Shown: positions 1 to 8,405 of the stretch, piece by piece
Numbering within the stretch: the first letter of the stretch is position 1
Layout: each line of letters starts with the position of its first letter
Source: Onstottus_B arcticum
Lineage (GTDB): Bacteria > Acidobacteriota > Blastocatellia > UBA7656
Assembly (NCBI GenBank): GCA_038040485.1
Contig: JBBPIE010000033.1
Span: forward strand, 15,921 to 79,920
Length of the DNA stretch: 64,000 nt
Direction: 5' to 3'
The notes under the pieces: generated by a model
Databases searched by the model: none
What the model saw: the letters and a program-made list of their open reading frames with translations, nothing else
What the model was told of the DNA's origin: nothing
Made by a program: the position numbers and the translations under genes

Positions 1-2
1 GG

Positions 3-1673
3 GATCACACCTCCTACTTCGTCGACATCGGAAAGCAACATGGGCTATTCGCGCTGGATTGGTTGTACCGGATCTTGTCTCCGCACGAGATGGATGCCGC
101 GGTGGTCGAGCGCCAACGCGAGCCGGTAGCTATCGAGATCTGGGCCAAGCCTCGCGAGTTGTTCGACTGGGTTGAGGCCTCTTACGTGAACCCGTCGTGG
201 CTGCGGCCGCCGGACTTCTGGCAGAAAGAGTTTGGCCTCGGCGCCCGGCGCGACGTCTACCTGTACCGGAGTCTTCACAAAATCACCCCGGACGATCTTC
301 GCTGGTTCTACGAAACGTACTACTCGCCGTCGAGAATGACGCTCACGGTGATCGGCGACCTCGACCGCGACGCGGTCTTGAAGAAGGTCGGCGAGACGTT
401 CGCTAATTTGCAACAGCGAGAGGCGCCAACGCCTCCCGACACGCTTCGAGACCCCGGCCGCTACAGTCAGACGTTCTACTGGGCCTTCCTGCCGAACGTC
501 ATGTACACCAATCGATTCAAGCTCTATCGTCCCGGGGCCGAGCAGGAGTTGTCACTGATCTTTCTCACCCGCTTCTTGAGAAAGCGGCTCAATGACCAGC
601 TTCGCTTTGGGGATCGAAAGGCGGTGTACGGAGTCCAGGTAGACATTGCGCGGCGAGGGAAGGCAGAGGTCCTAAGCATTTCTGGTCCAATAAAGGAGAG
701 CGAGTTCGGATTCGCTCGCGAGGTGATCCAGCGTGAGATCGAGATGCTGCGCGCCGGATCGCTGTCTGACGCCGAGTTTGAAGCCGACCGTTCGACGCTT
801 GCTCAACAGCTTCGCGTGGAAAACAGCGCCTCAAAGGATCTGAAGCTATGGGTGATGACCGTCTTCTACGACCCCGCGATTCATCGCGACTTTCCGGATC
901 TCGCAACCGCGTTTGAGAAGATCAGCAAGGCCGAAGTCGAAACCTTCGCGCGCGACACGCTTGTGCGAGATCGCCAGGTAGTCCAGATCCTGTACGTCTT
1001 TCCGTTAACACAAGGAGTGCTTGTTGCTTTGAGTCTTGTGCTTCTGTGGCTGACGATTCGAGTTGCGCGCAGGGTGCTGATTTCGCCAGTCGATATGGCA
1101 CGAATTTGCTACGTCGCCCGGTTTCAGATCGCGCTGCCGTTCAAAATCATCGCGGTCACGCTGCTGGTCGCGCTTATCGCGATCGTTGGACGGCTCCTCG
1201 TCTTTGGGTATGTGTGGCTGGGTGATCGTTTCATTGTTGGGATCGAAAGCTTCTGGTTGCAGTGGCCGTTGTATGCTCTGATGGGCGCGTTGACGATCTT
1301 CCTGCTGGTGCTGGTTCTCGCCCATCTGCCTCGGAAGCTCCTGCTGTTTGACGATCGCCTCGTGGTCAAGTATCTCTCTTATCGCTCGGTCGCGGTAGCG
1401 CGCACTGACATCGCCGAGACTTCACTCAGGCGTTTCCGCGCGGTGTGGTTTTCGCGCAGACTGTGGAAGTGCGTGCCCTTGACGTTAGGTCTCTTCTCGC
1501 CTGGCGTTTATCTGCGGCGCAGAAACGGCTGGTCCTATTTCTTTCGAGTACGAAATCATGAGGAGTTCCTAAGGACGTTGCAGCTTCAATCAACCGGCGG
1601 CGCCGTTATTGACCAGCAGATTCCTGAAACGCGAACGTCCGGCCAAACGGGAGACTCAAATGAAAATGAGTAG
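3..1673 (+). CDS. M16 family zinc peptidase with C-terminal membrane/PH-like extension (5' partial)
   Basis: The reading frame is open from the first bases, so the N terminus, including the HxxEH zinc motif, lies outside the window. The visible 556 residues begin in the stretch after the zinc site and run through the YYSPSRMTLTVIGD segment typical of M16 peptidases (residues about 105-120) and a second, non-catalytic M16 domain up to about residue 330. Unusually, three hydrophobic segments follow (about 335-360, 375-405, 415-440), then a basic PH-like domain of about 90 residues starting RKLLLFDDRLVVKYL. The stop overlaps the next gene by 14 nt, suggesting co-translation. Likely a membrane-anchored processing peptidase; substrate unknown. 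Confidence 0.8.
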   Translation, partial: DHTSYFVDIGKQHGLFALDWLYRILSPHEMDAAVVERQREPVAIEIWAKPRELFDWVEASYVNPSWLRPPDFWQKEFGLGARRDVYLYRSLHKITPDDLRWFYETYYSPSRMTLTVIGDLDRDAVLKKVGETFANLQQREAPTPPDTLRDPGRYSQTFYWAFLPNVMYTNRFKLYRPGAEQELSLIFLTRFLRKRLNDQLRFGDRKAVYGVQVDIARRGKAEVLSISGPIKESEFGFAREVIQREIEMLRAGSLSDAEFEADRSTLAQQLRVENSASKDLKLWVMTVFYDPAIHRDFPDLATAFEKISKAEVETFARDTLVRDRQVVQILYVFPLTQGVLVALSLVLLWLTIRVARRVLISPVDMARICYVARFQIALPFKIIAVTLLVALIAIVGRLLVFGYVWLGDRFIVGIESFWLQWPLYALMGALTIFLLVLVLAHLPRKLLLFDDRLVVKYLSYRSVAVARTDIAETSLRRFRAVWFSRRLWKCVPLTLGLFSPGVYLRRRNGWSYFFRVRNHEEFLRTLQLQSTGGAVIDQQIPETRTSGQTGDSNENE

Positions 1674-3546
1674 AATGCTCGTTGGGACCTTGGCTTTCGT
1701 GGTTCTTTTCTCCGCCTACATTTTTCCTGCCGCCTCCTTCTCGTCCGGTGCTTCCATCAACGCTACCTCGCCGTATCAGCAGCCGCAGCCCCTCACGTCT
1801 CCTGAAGGTGAAGCGCTTTACAAGCAACGCTGCGCAGTCTGCCACGACAACCCGCAGGATCGTATACCGCCGTTGTTCCTGATCAGAAGGCGGTCTGCGG
1901 AAGATGTCATGCAGACACTGACCGATGGTTCAATGAAGCAGCAAGCATCCGGCCTCAACGGTGATCAGATTCGCGCGCTCGCGATTCATCTCACAGGGAA
2001 ACAGCCAGGCGCGCCGATCCAGGGAAACCTCGAAGCAAACCACTGTAAAGCCACCGGCAAGCCGATCAGCCTCACTGGTCCGCAGTGGAACGGATGGGGC
2101 CGCGACCTGGACAACTCGCGCTTTCAGCCCAAACCCGGGATCAAGCCCGAAGATGTTCCGAAGCTCAAGGTCAAGTGGGCTTTCGCACATCCGGGTCCGA
2201 TGGCAACAGGCCAGCCGGCGATTATCGGCGATCGCATCTACCTCACCATCGAAGCGGGATTGATTTACTGCTTGAACGCGCAAACCGGTTGCACTTATTG
2301 GACGATGAACGCCGGGGCCGCGGTGCGCGCTGCCGTCAGCGTCGGGCCGCTTCCGCCGGGATCGCCGGCAAAGTTCGCCGTTTACTTCGGCGATGAAAAA
2401 TCGAACGTCCAGGCAGTTGATGCCGCAACCGGCAAGCGGATCTGGAGAACAAAGATCGAAGACCATCTGTTGTCTCGTGTCACGGGCGCTCCAGTGCTGT
2501 ATCGGAATCGCATCTACGTGCCGGTTTCCTCGTTTGAAGAAACCGCCGGCCGCGATACCAGGTACGAGTGCTGCAAGTTCCGTGGGAGTGTTGTCGCACT
2601 CGATGCTTACACTGGAAAAATCATTTGGAAGAGCTTCACGGTTCAAAGCGAGCCGAAGCCTTTCAAGAAGAACTCCTCCGGGACTCAGATGTACGGGCCT
2701 GCAGGCGGCGCGATCTGGTCGGCGCCCACGCTTGATCTGAAGCGCAAGTTGATCTACGTCGGAACCGGGAACTCATACACGGACGTCGCGACGCTTCACT
2801 CGGACGCGATCATGGCGTTCGATATGGAAACCGGCAAACTCAAGTGGACGAATCAAGTCACTCCAAAAGACAACTTCCTTGTGGGCTGCCGCCAGCCGGG
2901 AGTGGGCAACTGTCCTGAAGAGGCGGGACCAGACTACGACTTCGGCAGCTCGCCCGTCCTGCGCACTCTGCCAAACGGCAAGCAGGTGATTCTCGCGGGA
3001 CAGAAGTCGGGCGTCATCTACGCTCTTGATCCTGACAACAACGGCAAAGTGCTGTGGCAGGTCAAAGTCGGGAACGGCGGCGCGCTTGGCGGAATCGAGT
3101 GGGGCTTCGCAGCGGATCAGGAAAACGTGTACGTTCCGGTTGCCGACGTGAGCGGCGCAGCTCGCAAGCCGGGCTTGACCGCGCTGAAGATCGCTACGGG
3201 AGAGCAGCTCTGGCACGTGCCTGCGCCTCCGGCGAATTGCAGTTGGGGAACGACGCGGTGCAACAACTCTCAGTCAGCGGCCGCGTCGGTTATTCCCGGA
3301 GTAGTCTTTTCCGGAACGGCAGACGGGCACTTGCGAGCTTACTCGACAAAAGACGGTTCGATCATCTGGGACTTTGATACGGCCAGGCCGGTTGAAACAA
3401 TCAACGCCGGAGTGACGAAGGGCGGCGCGTTGGACGGCGGCGGGCCGGTGATTGTGAATAGCGTGGTCTACACGAATTCCGGCTACGGCAGGTTGATCGG
3501 GCAGCCCGGCAACCTGCTGCTGGCCTTCACGGTGGATGGAAAATGA
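1660..3546 (+). CDS. Cytochrome c-PQQ dehydrogenase (polyvinyl-alcohol dehydrogenase-like)
   Basis: Exported 628-residue quinoprotein. The ATG at 1660 is chosen because a GGGAGA ribosome site lies 6-7 nt upstream and a signal peptide follows directly. Residues 58-62 are a heme c site, CAVCH. The rest is a PQQ beta-propeller with repeated strands such as GDRIYLTIEAGLIYCLNAQTG and WSAPTLDLKRKLIYVGTGNSY. The order cytochrome domain then propeller matches the polyvinyl-alcohol dehydrogenase (cytochrome) group, which oxidises secondary alcohols in the periplasm and passes electrons to its own heme. The substrate is not readable from the sequence. It overlaps the M16 gene upstream (14 nt) and the hydrolase downstream (ATGA, 4 nt), so the three are probably one operon. 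Confidence 0.85.
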   Translation: MKMSRMLVGTLAFVVLFSAYIFPAASFSSGASINATSPYQQPQPLTSPEGEALYKQRCAVCHDNPQDRIPPLFLIRRRSAEDVMQTLTDGSMKQQASGLNGDQIRALAIHLTGKQPGAPIQGNLEANHCKATGKPISLTGPQWNGWGRDLDNSRFQPKPGIKPEDVPKLKVKWAFAHPGPMATGQPAIIGDRIYLTIEAGLIYCLNAQTGCTYWTMNAGAAVRAAVSVGPLPPGSPAKFAVYFGDEKSNVQAVDAATGKRIWRTKIEDHLLSRVTGAPVLYRNRIYVPVSSFEETAGRDTRYECCKFRGSVVALDAYTGKIIWKSFTVQSEPKPFKKNSSGTQMYGPAGGAIWSAPTLDLKRKLIYVGTGNSYTDVATLHSDAIMAFDMETGKLKWTNQVTPKDNFLVGCRQPGVGNCPEEAGPDYDFGSSPVLRTLPNGKQVILAGQKSGVIYALDPDNNGKVLWQVKVGNGGALGGIEWGFAADQENVYVPVADVSGAARKPGLTALKIATGEQLWHVPAPPANCSWGTTRCNNSQSAAASVIPGVVFSGTADGHLRAYSTKDGSIIWDFDTARPVETINAGVTKGGALDGGGPVIVNSVVYTNSGYGRLIGQPGNLLLAFTVDGK

Positions 3547-4547
3547 AGATGAAACAGGTAACTTCTCTTCTGGCGCGCCTGGCCCTGGGAGCGCGGGCAT
3601 CCTGCCCGCATGCCCTCGCGCTTACCGCAGCTTTCCTCACAGCTACCCTCGCACTCGCCGTCCCTTCTCAATCTGCGCGCGCAAGCGCCGCCGAAGATGT
3701 TTTTGATCGCGTCAAGCATGGCTATGCCGATTCAGGCGGTGTAAAAATTCATTACGCGACGCTCGGATCCGGCAATGCGCCTCTTATCGTGATGATCCAC
3801 GGCTTTCCGGACTTCTGGTACTCGTGGCGTCATCAGATGACCGTTCTCTCCAAGGACTATCAGGTAGTCGCGATCGATCAGCGCGGCTACAACCTGAGCG
3901 ACAAACCCAAAGGCAAAGAGAACTACGATATGACCCTGCTTGTTGACGACGTCCGCGCTGTAGTCAAACATCTCGGGCGCGACAAAGCCATCATTGTTGG
4001 GCACGATTGGGGCGGCCGCGTGGCGTGGGGCTTTGCGATGAAGTATCCGGAGATGACGCACCGGCTGATCGTTTGCAATCTGCCTCATCCGCGTGGCATC
4101 GCTTACGAGCGCGCCCACAACAAAGAGCAGCAGGCCAATACGGCTTATGCGCAGCGCTTCAAACAGGAGGACGCAGCTAAGAATCTAACGGCTGAAGGGT
4201 TGGCAATGAGAGTCAGAGACCCGAAGGAGCGCGCACACTACGTCGAAGCATTCCGCCGTTCTGACTTCGAAGCGATGCTGAATTACTACAAGCAGAACTA
4301 TCCGGCGCCGCCTTATCTGGAAGACACGTCGCCGGTGGTGAAAGTAAAACCACCGGTGCTTCTGATTCACGGTCTGGACGACAAAGCGTTGATGCACGGC
4401 GCGTTGAATCACACGTGGGAATGGCTTGAGAAGGATCTTACGCTGGTGACGATCCCGGGTGTCGGGCACTTTGTGCAAAACGACGCAGCCGAGTTTGTTT
4501 CCGCGATGATGAAGTCTTGGCTCGAGGTTCAAGCGGCGAAACCGTAG
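3543..4547 (+). CDS. Alpha/beta hydrolase, epoxide hydrolase type, exported
   Basis: 334 residues with a long N-terminal hydrophobic signal (to about residue 48). HGFPDFW (86-92) is the oxyanion-hole motif of epoxide hydrolases and dehalogenases. GHDWGG (153-158) places Asp155 as nucleophile, so this is the Asp-nucleophile branch rather than a serine esterase. Candidate acid Asp279/280 in HGLDDKALM and His309 in GVGHF complete the triad. It starts inside the stop of the PQQ dehydrogenase (ATGA). Together they could oxidise and then hydrolyse one substrate; that link is inference. Residues 17-23 (ARASCPH) are encoded by a palindromic repeat inserted in the signal-peptide region. Confidence 0.85.
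   Translation: MKMKQVTSLLARLALGARASCPHALALTAAFLTATLALAVPSQSARASAAEDVFDRVKHGYADSGGVKIHYATLGSGNAPLIVMIHGFPDFWYSWRHQMTVLSKDYQVVAIDQRGYNLSDKPKGKENYDMTLLVDDVRAVVKHLGRDKAIIVGHDWGGRVAWGFAMKYPEMTHRLIVCNLPHPRGIAYERAHNKEQQANTAYAQRFKQEDAAKNLTAEGLAMRVRDPKERAHYVEAFRRSDFEAMLNYYKQNYPAPPYLEDTSPVVKVKPPVLLIHGLDDKALMHGALNHTWEWLEKDLTLVTIPGVGHFVQNDAAEFVSAMMKSWLEVQAAKP
3593..3609. repeat. REP-like GC palindrome inside a signal-peptide coding region
   Basis: GCGGGCA-TCC-TGCCCGC is a perfect 7-bp stem with a 3-nt loop. It sits in frame and encodes ARASCPH, out of character for the surrounding hydrophobic signal peptide. Stem and loop sizes equal those of the hairpin arrays at 4645-4815 and 56891-57084, though the sequence differs. 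Confidence 0.6.
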
Positions 4548-4644
4548 CGACAGGCATTCGGCTTTACGCTAACTCTTTTGGCGAGCTTGTCGGGTAGCAA
4601 ACTAACGCCGCTAGAGTTTGCAGATGCAAACCAGGACGGGCGAG

Positions 4645-4815
4645 GAACTCCAGCGGAGTTCAATGTTTGTAGAAGACGTTGAGGACGAGCGGCCAACTCC
4701 AGCAGGAGTTGTATGTGCCCGTTGAACGACTTGGAACTCGATGAACATATCACCCCGCTGGGGTGAGAACTTCTTCGTGCCGAACTACTATAAACATTCA
4801 ACCACTACGTGGTTG
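4645..4815. repeat. Array of four 7-3-7 hairpins with TATAAACATT-like boxes
   Basis: Fills most of the 314-bp gap 4548-4861. Units: GAACTCC-AGC-GGAGTTC (4645-4661) followed by AATGTTTGTAG; CAACTCC-AGCA-GGAGTTG (4694-4711) followed by TATGTG; TCACCCC-GCT-GGGGTGA (4750-4766) preceded by GAACATA; CAACCAC-TAC-GTGGTTG (4799-4815) preceded by CTATAAACATT. Stem sequences differ but pairing is kept, and units occur in both orientations. No coding sequence is seen in the gap. The last unit ends about 35 bp before the ribosome site of the next gene. Confidence 0.8.
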
Positions 4816-4861
4816 TGAGCTCAGGCGTGAACATAAACCTAGCTGCCCAGGAGAATCGATC

Positions 4862-5302
4862 ATGATGAAACGCATTTGGTTGTCCTTATTCGGTTTCGTA
4901 TTAGCCATCAGCGTTGGCATCGCCTCAGCCCAAAGCACTGAGACGAAGCCGCCAGCCCCAGACATCGCCGGCGACTGGACAGGCACGTGGGCGACTTACA
5001 GTCCCGCTCAGGGAGCCGTTCCCCCGAAGGACATTTGCAAGAGTCTAGTTTGCAAAGTCACTTACAAAGACGGCGTCTGGGAAGCGACGTTTGAAGGCGA
5101 TTGCGGCCGGCCCTACAAGTACACGATCAAGATGGAAGGCCGCCAGGTAGGCAAGGTCGTGATGTTCAAAGGCACTACCGACCTTGGAGCAAAAGACGGC
5201 GGAGTTTTTGACTGGATCGGCCGGGCTAACGAGAAGGAGTTCGTCGGGTTCTTCACGAGCGGTTACTACACAGGCGTATTCAATCTCTCTCGAGCGAAAT
5301 GA
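4862..5302 (+). CDS. Small exported protein of unknown function
   Basis: 146 residues. Start at the first of two adjacent ATGs because AGGAGA lies 7 nt upstream (4849-4854) and a clean signal peptide ending near ASA-QS follows. The mature part begins PDIAGDWTGTWATYSP and carries three or four Cys (KSLVCK, GDCGRPYKY). The strand-rich pattern ending GVFDWIGRANEKEFVGFFTSGYYTGVFNLSRAK resembles a small beta-barrel or lipocalin-like secreted protein. No specific family is recognised. It stands alone between a hairpin array and a 390-bp non-coding stretch. Confidence 0.75.
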   Translation: MMKRIWLSLFGFVLAISVGIASAQSTETKPPAPDIAGDWTGTWATYSPAQGAVPPKDICKSLVCKVTYKDGVWEATFEGDCGRPYKYTIKMEGRQVGKVVMFKGTTDLGAKDGGVFDWIGRANEKEFVGFFTSGYYTGVFNLSRAK

Positions 5303-5689
5303 ACCGGCGCTTTCGTCGTCTGCGGGATTCAGAATAACCGTGTCGGCCCCAAGCACGTGTAGCGAAGCGCAGCTTTGAAGACAGCTACGCGGCCGCTGCT
5401 ATGTTCGTTTTCACGCGGCCATCGTAGCAACGACGTGGTGGCGAAACACTATCTCTTACCTTGAAACCGGGGCAGCACCGTTGCTCCGTCGCGGAAAGTA
5501 TGGGGACTGGAAACTCACAGGGCAATGGAGGTAATTTGGTCCTGCGTGAAGACGTCGAGAGTCGGAGGAGCCGTTTGTCGTTGGCCCATTCCGCGAGATG
5601 ATACCTTGAGGATTCCGTCACTTGTCTTTGGTAGGTCCAGACCACCGAGAGTAGAATCACCTAAACAACCTGAAGAGGAGCTTGGGGCG
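5303..5689. other. Non-coding stretch with one imperfect inverted repeat
   Basis: 387 bp with no convincing gene. An inverted repeat (CTACGCGGCCG at 5385-5395, CGGCCATCGTAG at 5416-5427, with a 2-nt indel in one arm) could be the 3' end of the upstream transcript, but no T run follows. An ATG at 5525 is in frame with the phosphoesterase, yet the 55 residues it would add look random and lack a good ribosome site. Confidence 0.4.
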
Positions 5690-7354
5690 ATGTCACTAAC
5701 TACCGGCAGTTCAGCACCAGCGGATATCCGTTACTTATTCCGGTTCCGCGACCTCATAGCAAAGACTATCCAAGAACACCAGCAGATCATCGACAAATAC
5801 CAGGCATCTTGGTGGGGATGGTGGAAGCGCCCCACCGAGGGATCGCGGCCGGACGTCTGGGAACCGCTCGAAGCTGAAACGCTGACGGGTCGCGAAGTCA
5901 CGATAGGGCTATTTGACTCCGGCGATGGCAGTGTACATCAGGCTCGGGTTAGTCGTGTAATCAAACCGCAACCGGATACGGGACTCCCCCCGCTGCCTAA
6001 GGGAGAGGAGACGCTTGTGCCGGAGTATTATCGCAAGAGTCCTTTTAGCAGAGCCTGGATGAAGATCGTCAAGATCGATCCGCAGCCGTTTCCGTTCTTC
6101 GGTCGGTATTCTTTTGGTCCGCTTCCCCCGTTGCCCTATTACTCTCAGTCCGTACTGAACCGGCTCCGAGACAAAGTGATCATAAGCCCCGACGAACTTC
6201 GTGGCATGGACACGACGATCTGGGAGGTCCGTCCGAAGGCATCGGGCGATCATGAGACAGAAATACTGCTAAGTACGCGGTCGCTCTCAACACCGGTCTC
6301 CTTCGACTCTGTGGACGCTCAGAGTAATACTATACTTCACATTACGGATCCGCACTTCACGATAGGGAAGCACCGCTCCCAACACGTGTGGCGCCTTGAG
6401 AGTGAGGTTTCGCAAGGAAAGGCTACTCTAGCCGAGGCGATCAAGGACGCACTCAATGAAACAAAGGTCGGCTTGATCATCGTTACCGGTGATCTGACTT
6501 TTACAGGCGAGACCGTAGAATTCGACGAAGCAAGGACATCCCTCATTCGTTTGCTCGGGCTGCTGGATCTTGATCTCGACCGTCTGGTCGTTGTCCCGGG
6601 TAATCATGACATCCGGTGGACCCAGCAAAAACCTTATAATGAGAATGCGAGCGTACTAGAAGCTCCAGACGAGGCCAGAAAGAACTACCGCAAGTTCTAC
6701 TTTGACCTCTACCGGCACGACCCCAACCCAACCCTTTCTATGGGCCGACGGTTTCAGTTGCCGTGCGGTGTTGCCCTGGAGGTGTGCGCTCTGAACTCAA
6801 GCTCTCTCGAACAAGGCAAAAAGTTCCTCGCCGGAATGGGGCGAATAGAGGAGAGTGCCCTGAATAAGGTCGCAAATGAACTTCGGTGGGATCAACCGAG
6901 CTTGGCGCTTCGAATGTTGGCTCTTCATCACCATTTGGTGGCAACCGAGAACGTCGAGCCGGCTTCCGGCTACAACCGCGGCTTCGGAATTGCCGTCGAC
7001 GCCCCTAAGATAATGCGTAGAGCGGCGAAGTACGGAGTTCATCTTGCACTACATGGTCACAAACACCGCGTCTTTATCTGGCGCTCTGGAGTATATGAAC
7101 TACCCGAGCACACTCAGACAGCCTGGCAACTGGGGAACGTGTCGATTGTTGGGGGCGGAAGCGCCGGGTCGACTGATACAGAAGCGCGAAAGAACTATTT
7201 CAATCTTGTCGATGTAAGCAACAGCGGCGTTAGCGTGAGAATGTATCGCGCCGAAGACGGAGGTGCCTTCTCCGAAATGGCGCGGTGGACGGCCGCCCTT
7301 GAGTTGAAGGGCTCTCCCCCTAGCCTTACACTTCAGGACTGGATCATTCCTTAA
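5690..7354 (+). CDS. Calcineurin-like metallophosphoesterase with unrecognised N-terminal domain
   Basis: 554 residues from the ATG preceded by GAGGAG and GGGG; an ATG at 5525 would add an unconvincing leader. The C-terminal half has every metallophosphoesterase motif: D-x-H (ITDPHF, 220-222), GD (VTGDLTF, 267-268), GNHD (304-307), HHH (413-415) and GHKH (456-459). Residues 1-205 form a separate domain containing WWGWWKRP (41-48) and a predicted strand-rich part; I do not recognise it. No signal peptide, so cytoplasmic. The HAD gene follows after 11 nt, implying one transcript. The pair looks accessory; sampled lines are 53-55% GC. Nucleotide or phosphodiester hydrolysis is likely; a defence or signalling role is a guess. 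Confidence 0.8.
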   Translation: MSLTTGSSAPADIRYLFRFRDLIAKTIQEHQQIIDKYQASWWGWWKRPTEGSRPDVWEPLEAETLTGREVTIGLFDSGDGSVHQARVSRVIKPQPDTGLPPLPKGEETLVPEYYRKSPFSRAWMKIVKIDPQPFPFFGRYSFGPLPPLPYYSQSVLNRLRDKVIISPDELRGMDTTIWEVRPKASGDHETEILLSTRSLSTPVSFDSVDAQSNTILHITDPHFTIGKHRSQHVWRLESEVSQGKATLAEAIKDALNETKVGLIIVTGDLTFTGETVEFDEARTSLIRLLGLLDLDLDRLVVVPGNHDIRWTQQKPYNENASVLEAPDEARKNYRKFYFDLYRHDPNPTLSMGRRFQLPCGVALEVCALNSSSLEQGKKFLAGMGRIEESALNKVANELRWDQPSLALRMLALHHHLVATENVEPASGYNRGFGIAVDAPKIMRRAAKYGVHLALHGHKHRVFIWRSGVYELPEHTQTAWQLGNVSIVGGGSAGSTDTEARKNYFNLVDVSNSGVSVRMYRAEDGGAFSEMARWTAALELKGSPPSLTLQDWIIP

Positions 7355-7365
7355 AGGAACTACAA

Positions 7366-8325
7366 ATGAAGCGCGTTCGGATTCAGCTATTGGTTACTGA
7401 CTTAGACAACACTCTCTACGATTGGGTGTCTTCCTTTGTCCCCGCCTTTTACGGGATGGTGGACGTCGCCGCCCAAATCCTACGCGTGGACCGAGAAGAA
7501 TTGTTGGATGATCTAAAGGCGGTTCATCAACGGTACCACAACTCAGAGCAGCCTTTCGCGTTGCTCGAAACTCACATTGTGGAGCGCCGATATCCTCGTG
7601 CCACTCGCCTCGAGCGAAAGCGTCTTCTGGCGCCCGCATTTGATGCGTTCAATGAACTCCGTCGACAGAACCTGCGCCTATATCCCGAGGTCCGCGAAAC
7701 TCTGCACACAATCCGTGACCGCGGCTGCGGCGTGATAGGGTACACCGAGGCTGTTGTTGAGAACAGTCTATACAGGCTGTGTCTGCTTGGTCTCCTGGAA
7801 GAGATTCAACTCCTTTATGTGCCGAAGAGTCGCGCAGACGAAGGTCACCCCGACCCGGCGCGCCAACGAATTCTCGAACAGCATCGTGAGAAGGTGCGCC
7901 TATTACCTGATGGTCATCGAAAGCCTGATCCTCACGTTTTAAAACAAATATGTGAGGATCGCGGGGTACCGGTGGAGGAAGCCCTTTACGTTGGCGACAG
8001 CATGACCAGAGACGTTGCCATGGCCAAAGCCGCCGGCGTACACGCTGCCTGGGCACGATATGGATCCGCACTCAACCCGAACGATTGGAACAAACTAGTG
8101 CGAGTTACCCATTGGACTGCTGAAGACGTCGCCCGTGAGATGCGACTCAAAGAAGAGTATCGCGATGTTCGACCTGATGTAGAAATCGACTCGTTCGCTG
8201 AATTGCTGGCGCCCGATGAGCGAAGGGCAAGGCAGGTGTTTGACTATGGTTCGAAGAACGAGTCCCTGATCACCGCAAGCGAACCCGTCTTGCGCGGAAC
8301 GCTTCCTAGTTCACATCTTCCCTAG
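7366..8325 (+). CDS. HAD-superfamily hydrolase
   Basis: 319 residues, ATG with AAGGAAC just upstream, 11 nt after the phosphoesterase stop. Motif I is VTDLDNTLYDW with Asp12/Asp14, motif II a Thr in GYTEA, motif III the Lys in HRKPDPH, and motif IV YVGDSMTRDVAMAKAAG. The cap lies between motifs I and II (about 20-110), as in subclass I phosphatases of the Gph/YjjG kind. The C-terminal tail of about 60 residues after the catalytic core is longer than usual. Probably a cytoplasmic phosphatase acting in the same pathway as the upstream phosphoesterase; substrate unknown. Confidence 0.85.
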   Translation: MKRVRIQLLVTDLDNTLYDWVSSFVPAFYGMVDVAAQILRVDREELLDDLKAVHQRYHNSEQPFALLETHIVERRYPRATRLERKRLLAPAFDAFNELRRQNLRLYPEVRETLHTIRDRGCGVIGYTEAVVENSLYRLCLLGLLEEIQLLYVPKSRADEGHPDPARQRILEQHREKVRLLPDGHRKPDPHVLKQICEDRGVPVEEALYVGDSMTRDVAMAKAAGVHAAWARYGSALNPNDWNKLVRVTHWTAEDVAREMRLKEEYRDVRPDVEIDSFAELLAPDERRARQVFDYGSKNESLITASEPVLRGTLPSSHLP

Positions 8326-8405
8326 AACGCCTCGCGTTCCAGCCCGGTCTGTCCGGGTGATCGCCGGCATCGGCGACTCACTTTCATGATGCCGACGGCT
8401 AACAG

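Noticed and set aside
5525..5689. N-terminal extension of the metallophosphoesterase
   Set aside because: The 55 residues show no fold-like pattern, and the ATG at 5690 has better ribosome-site sequence.
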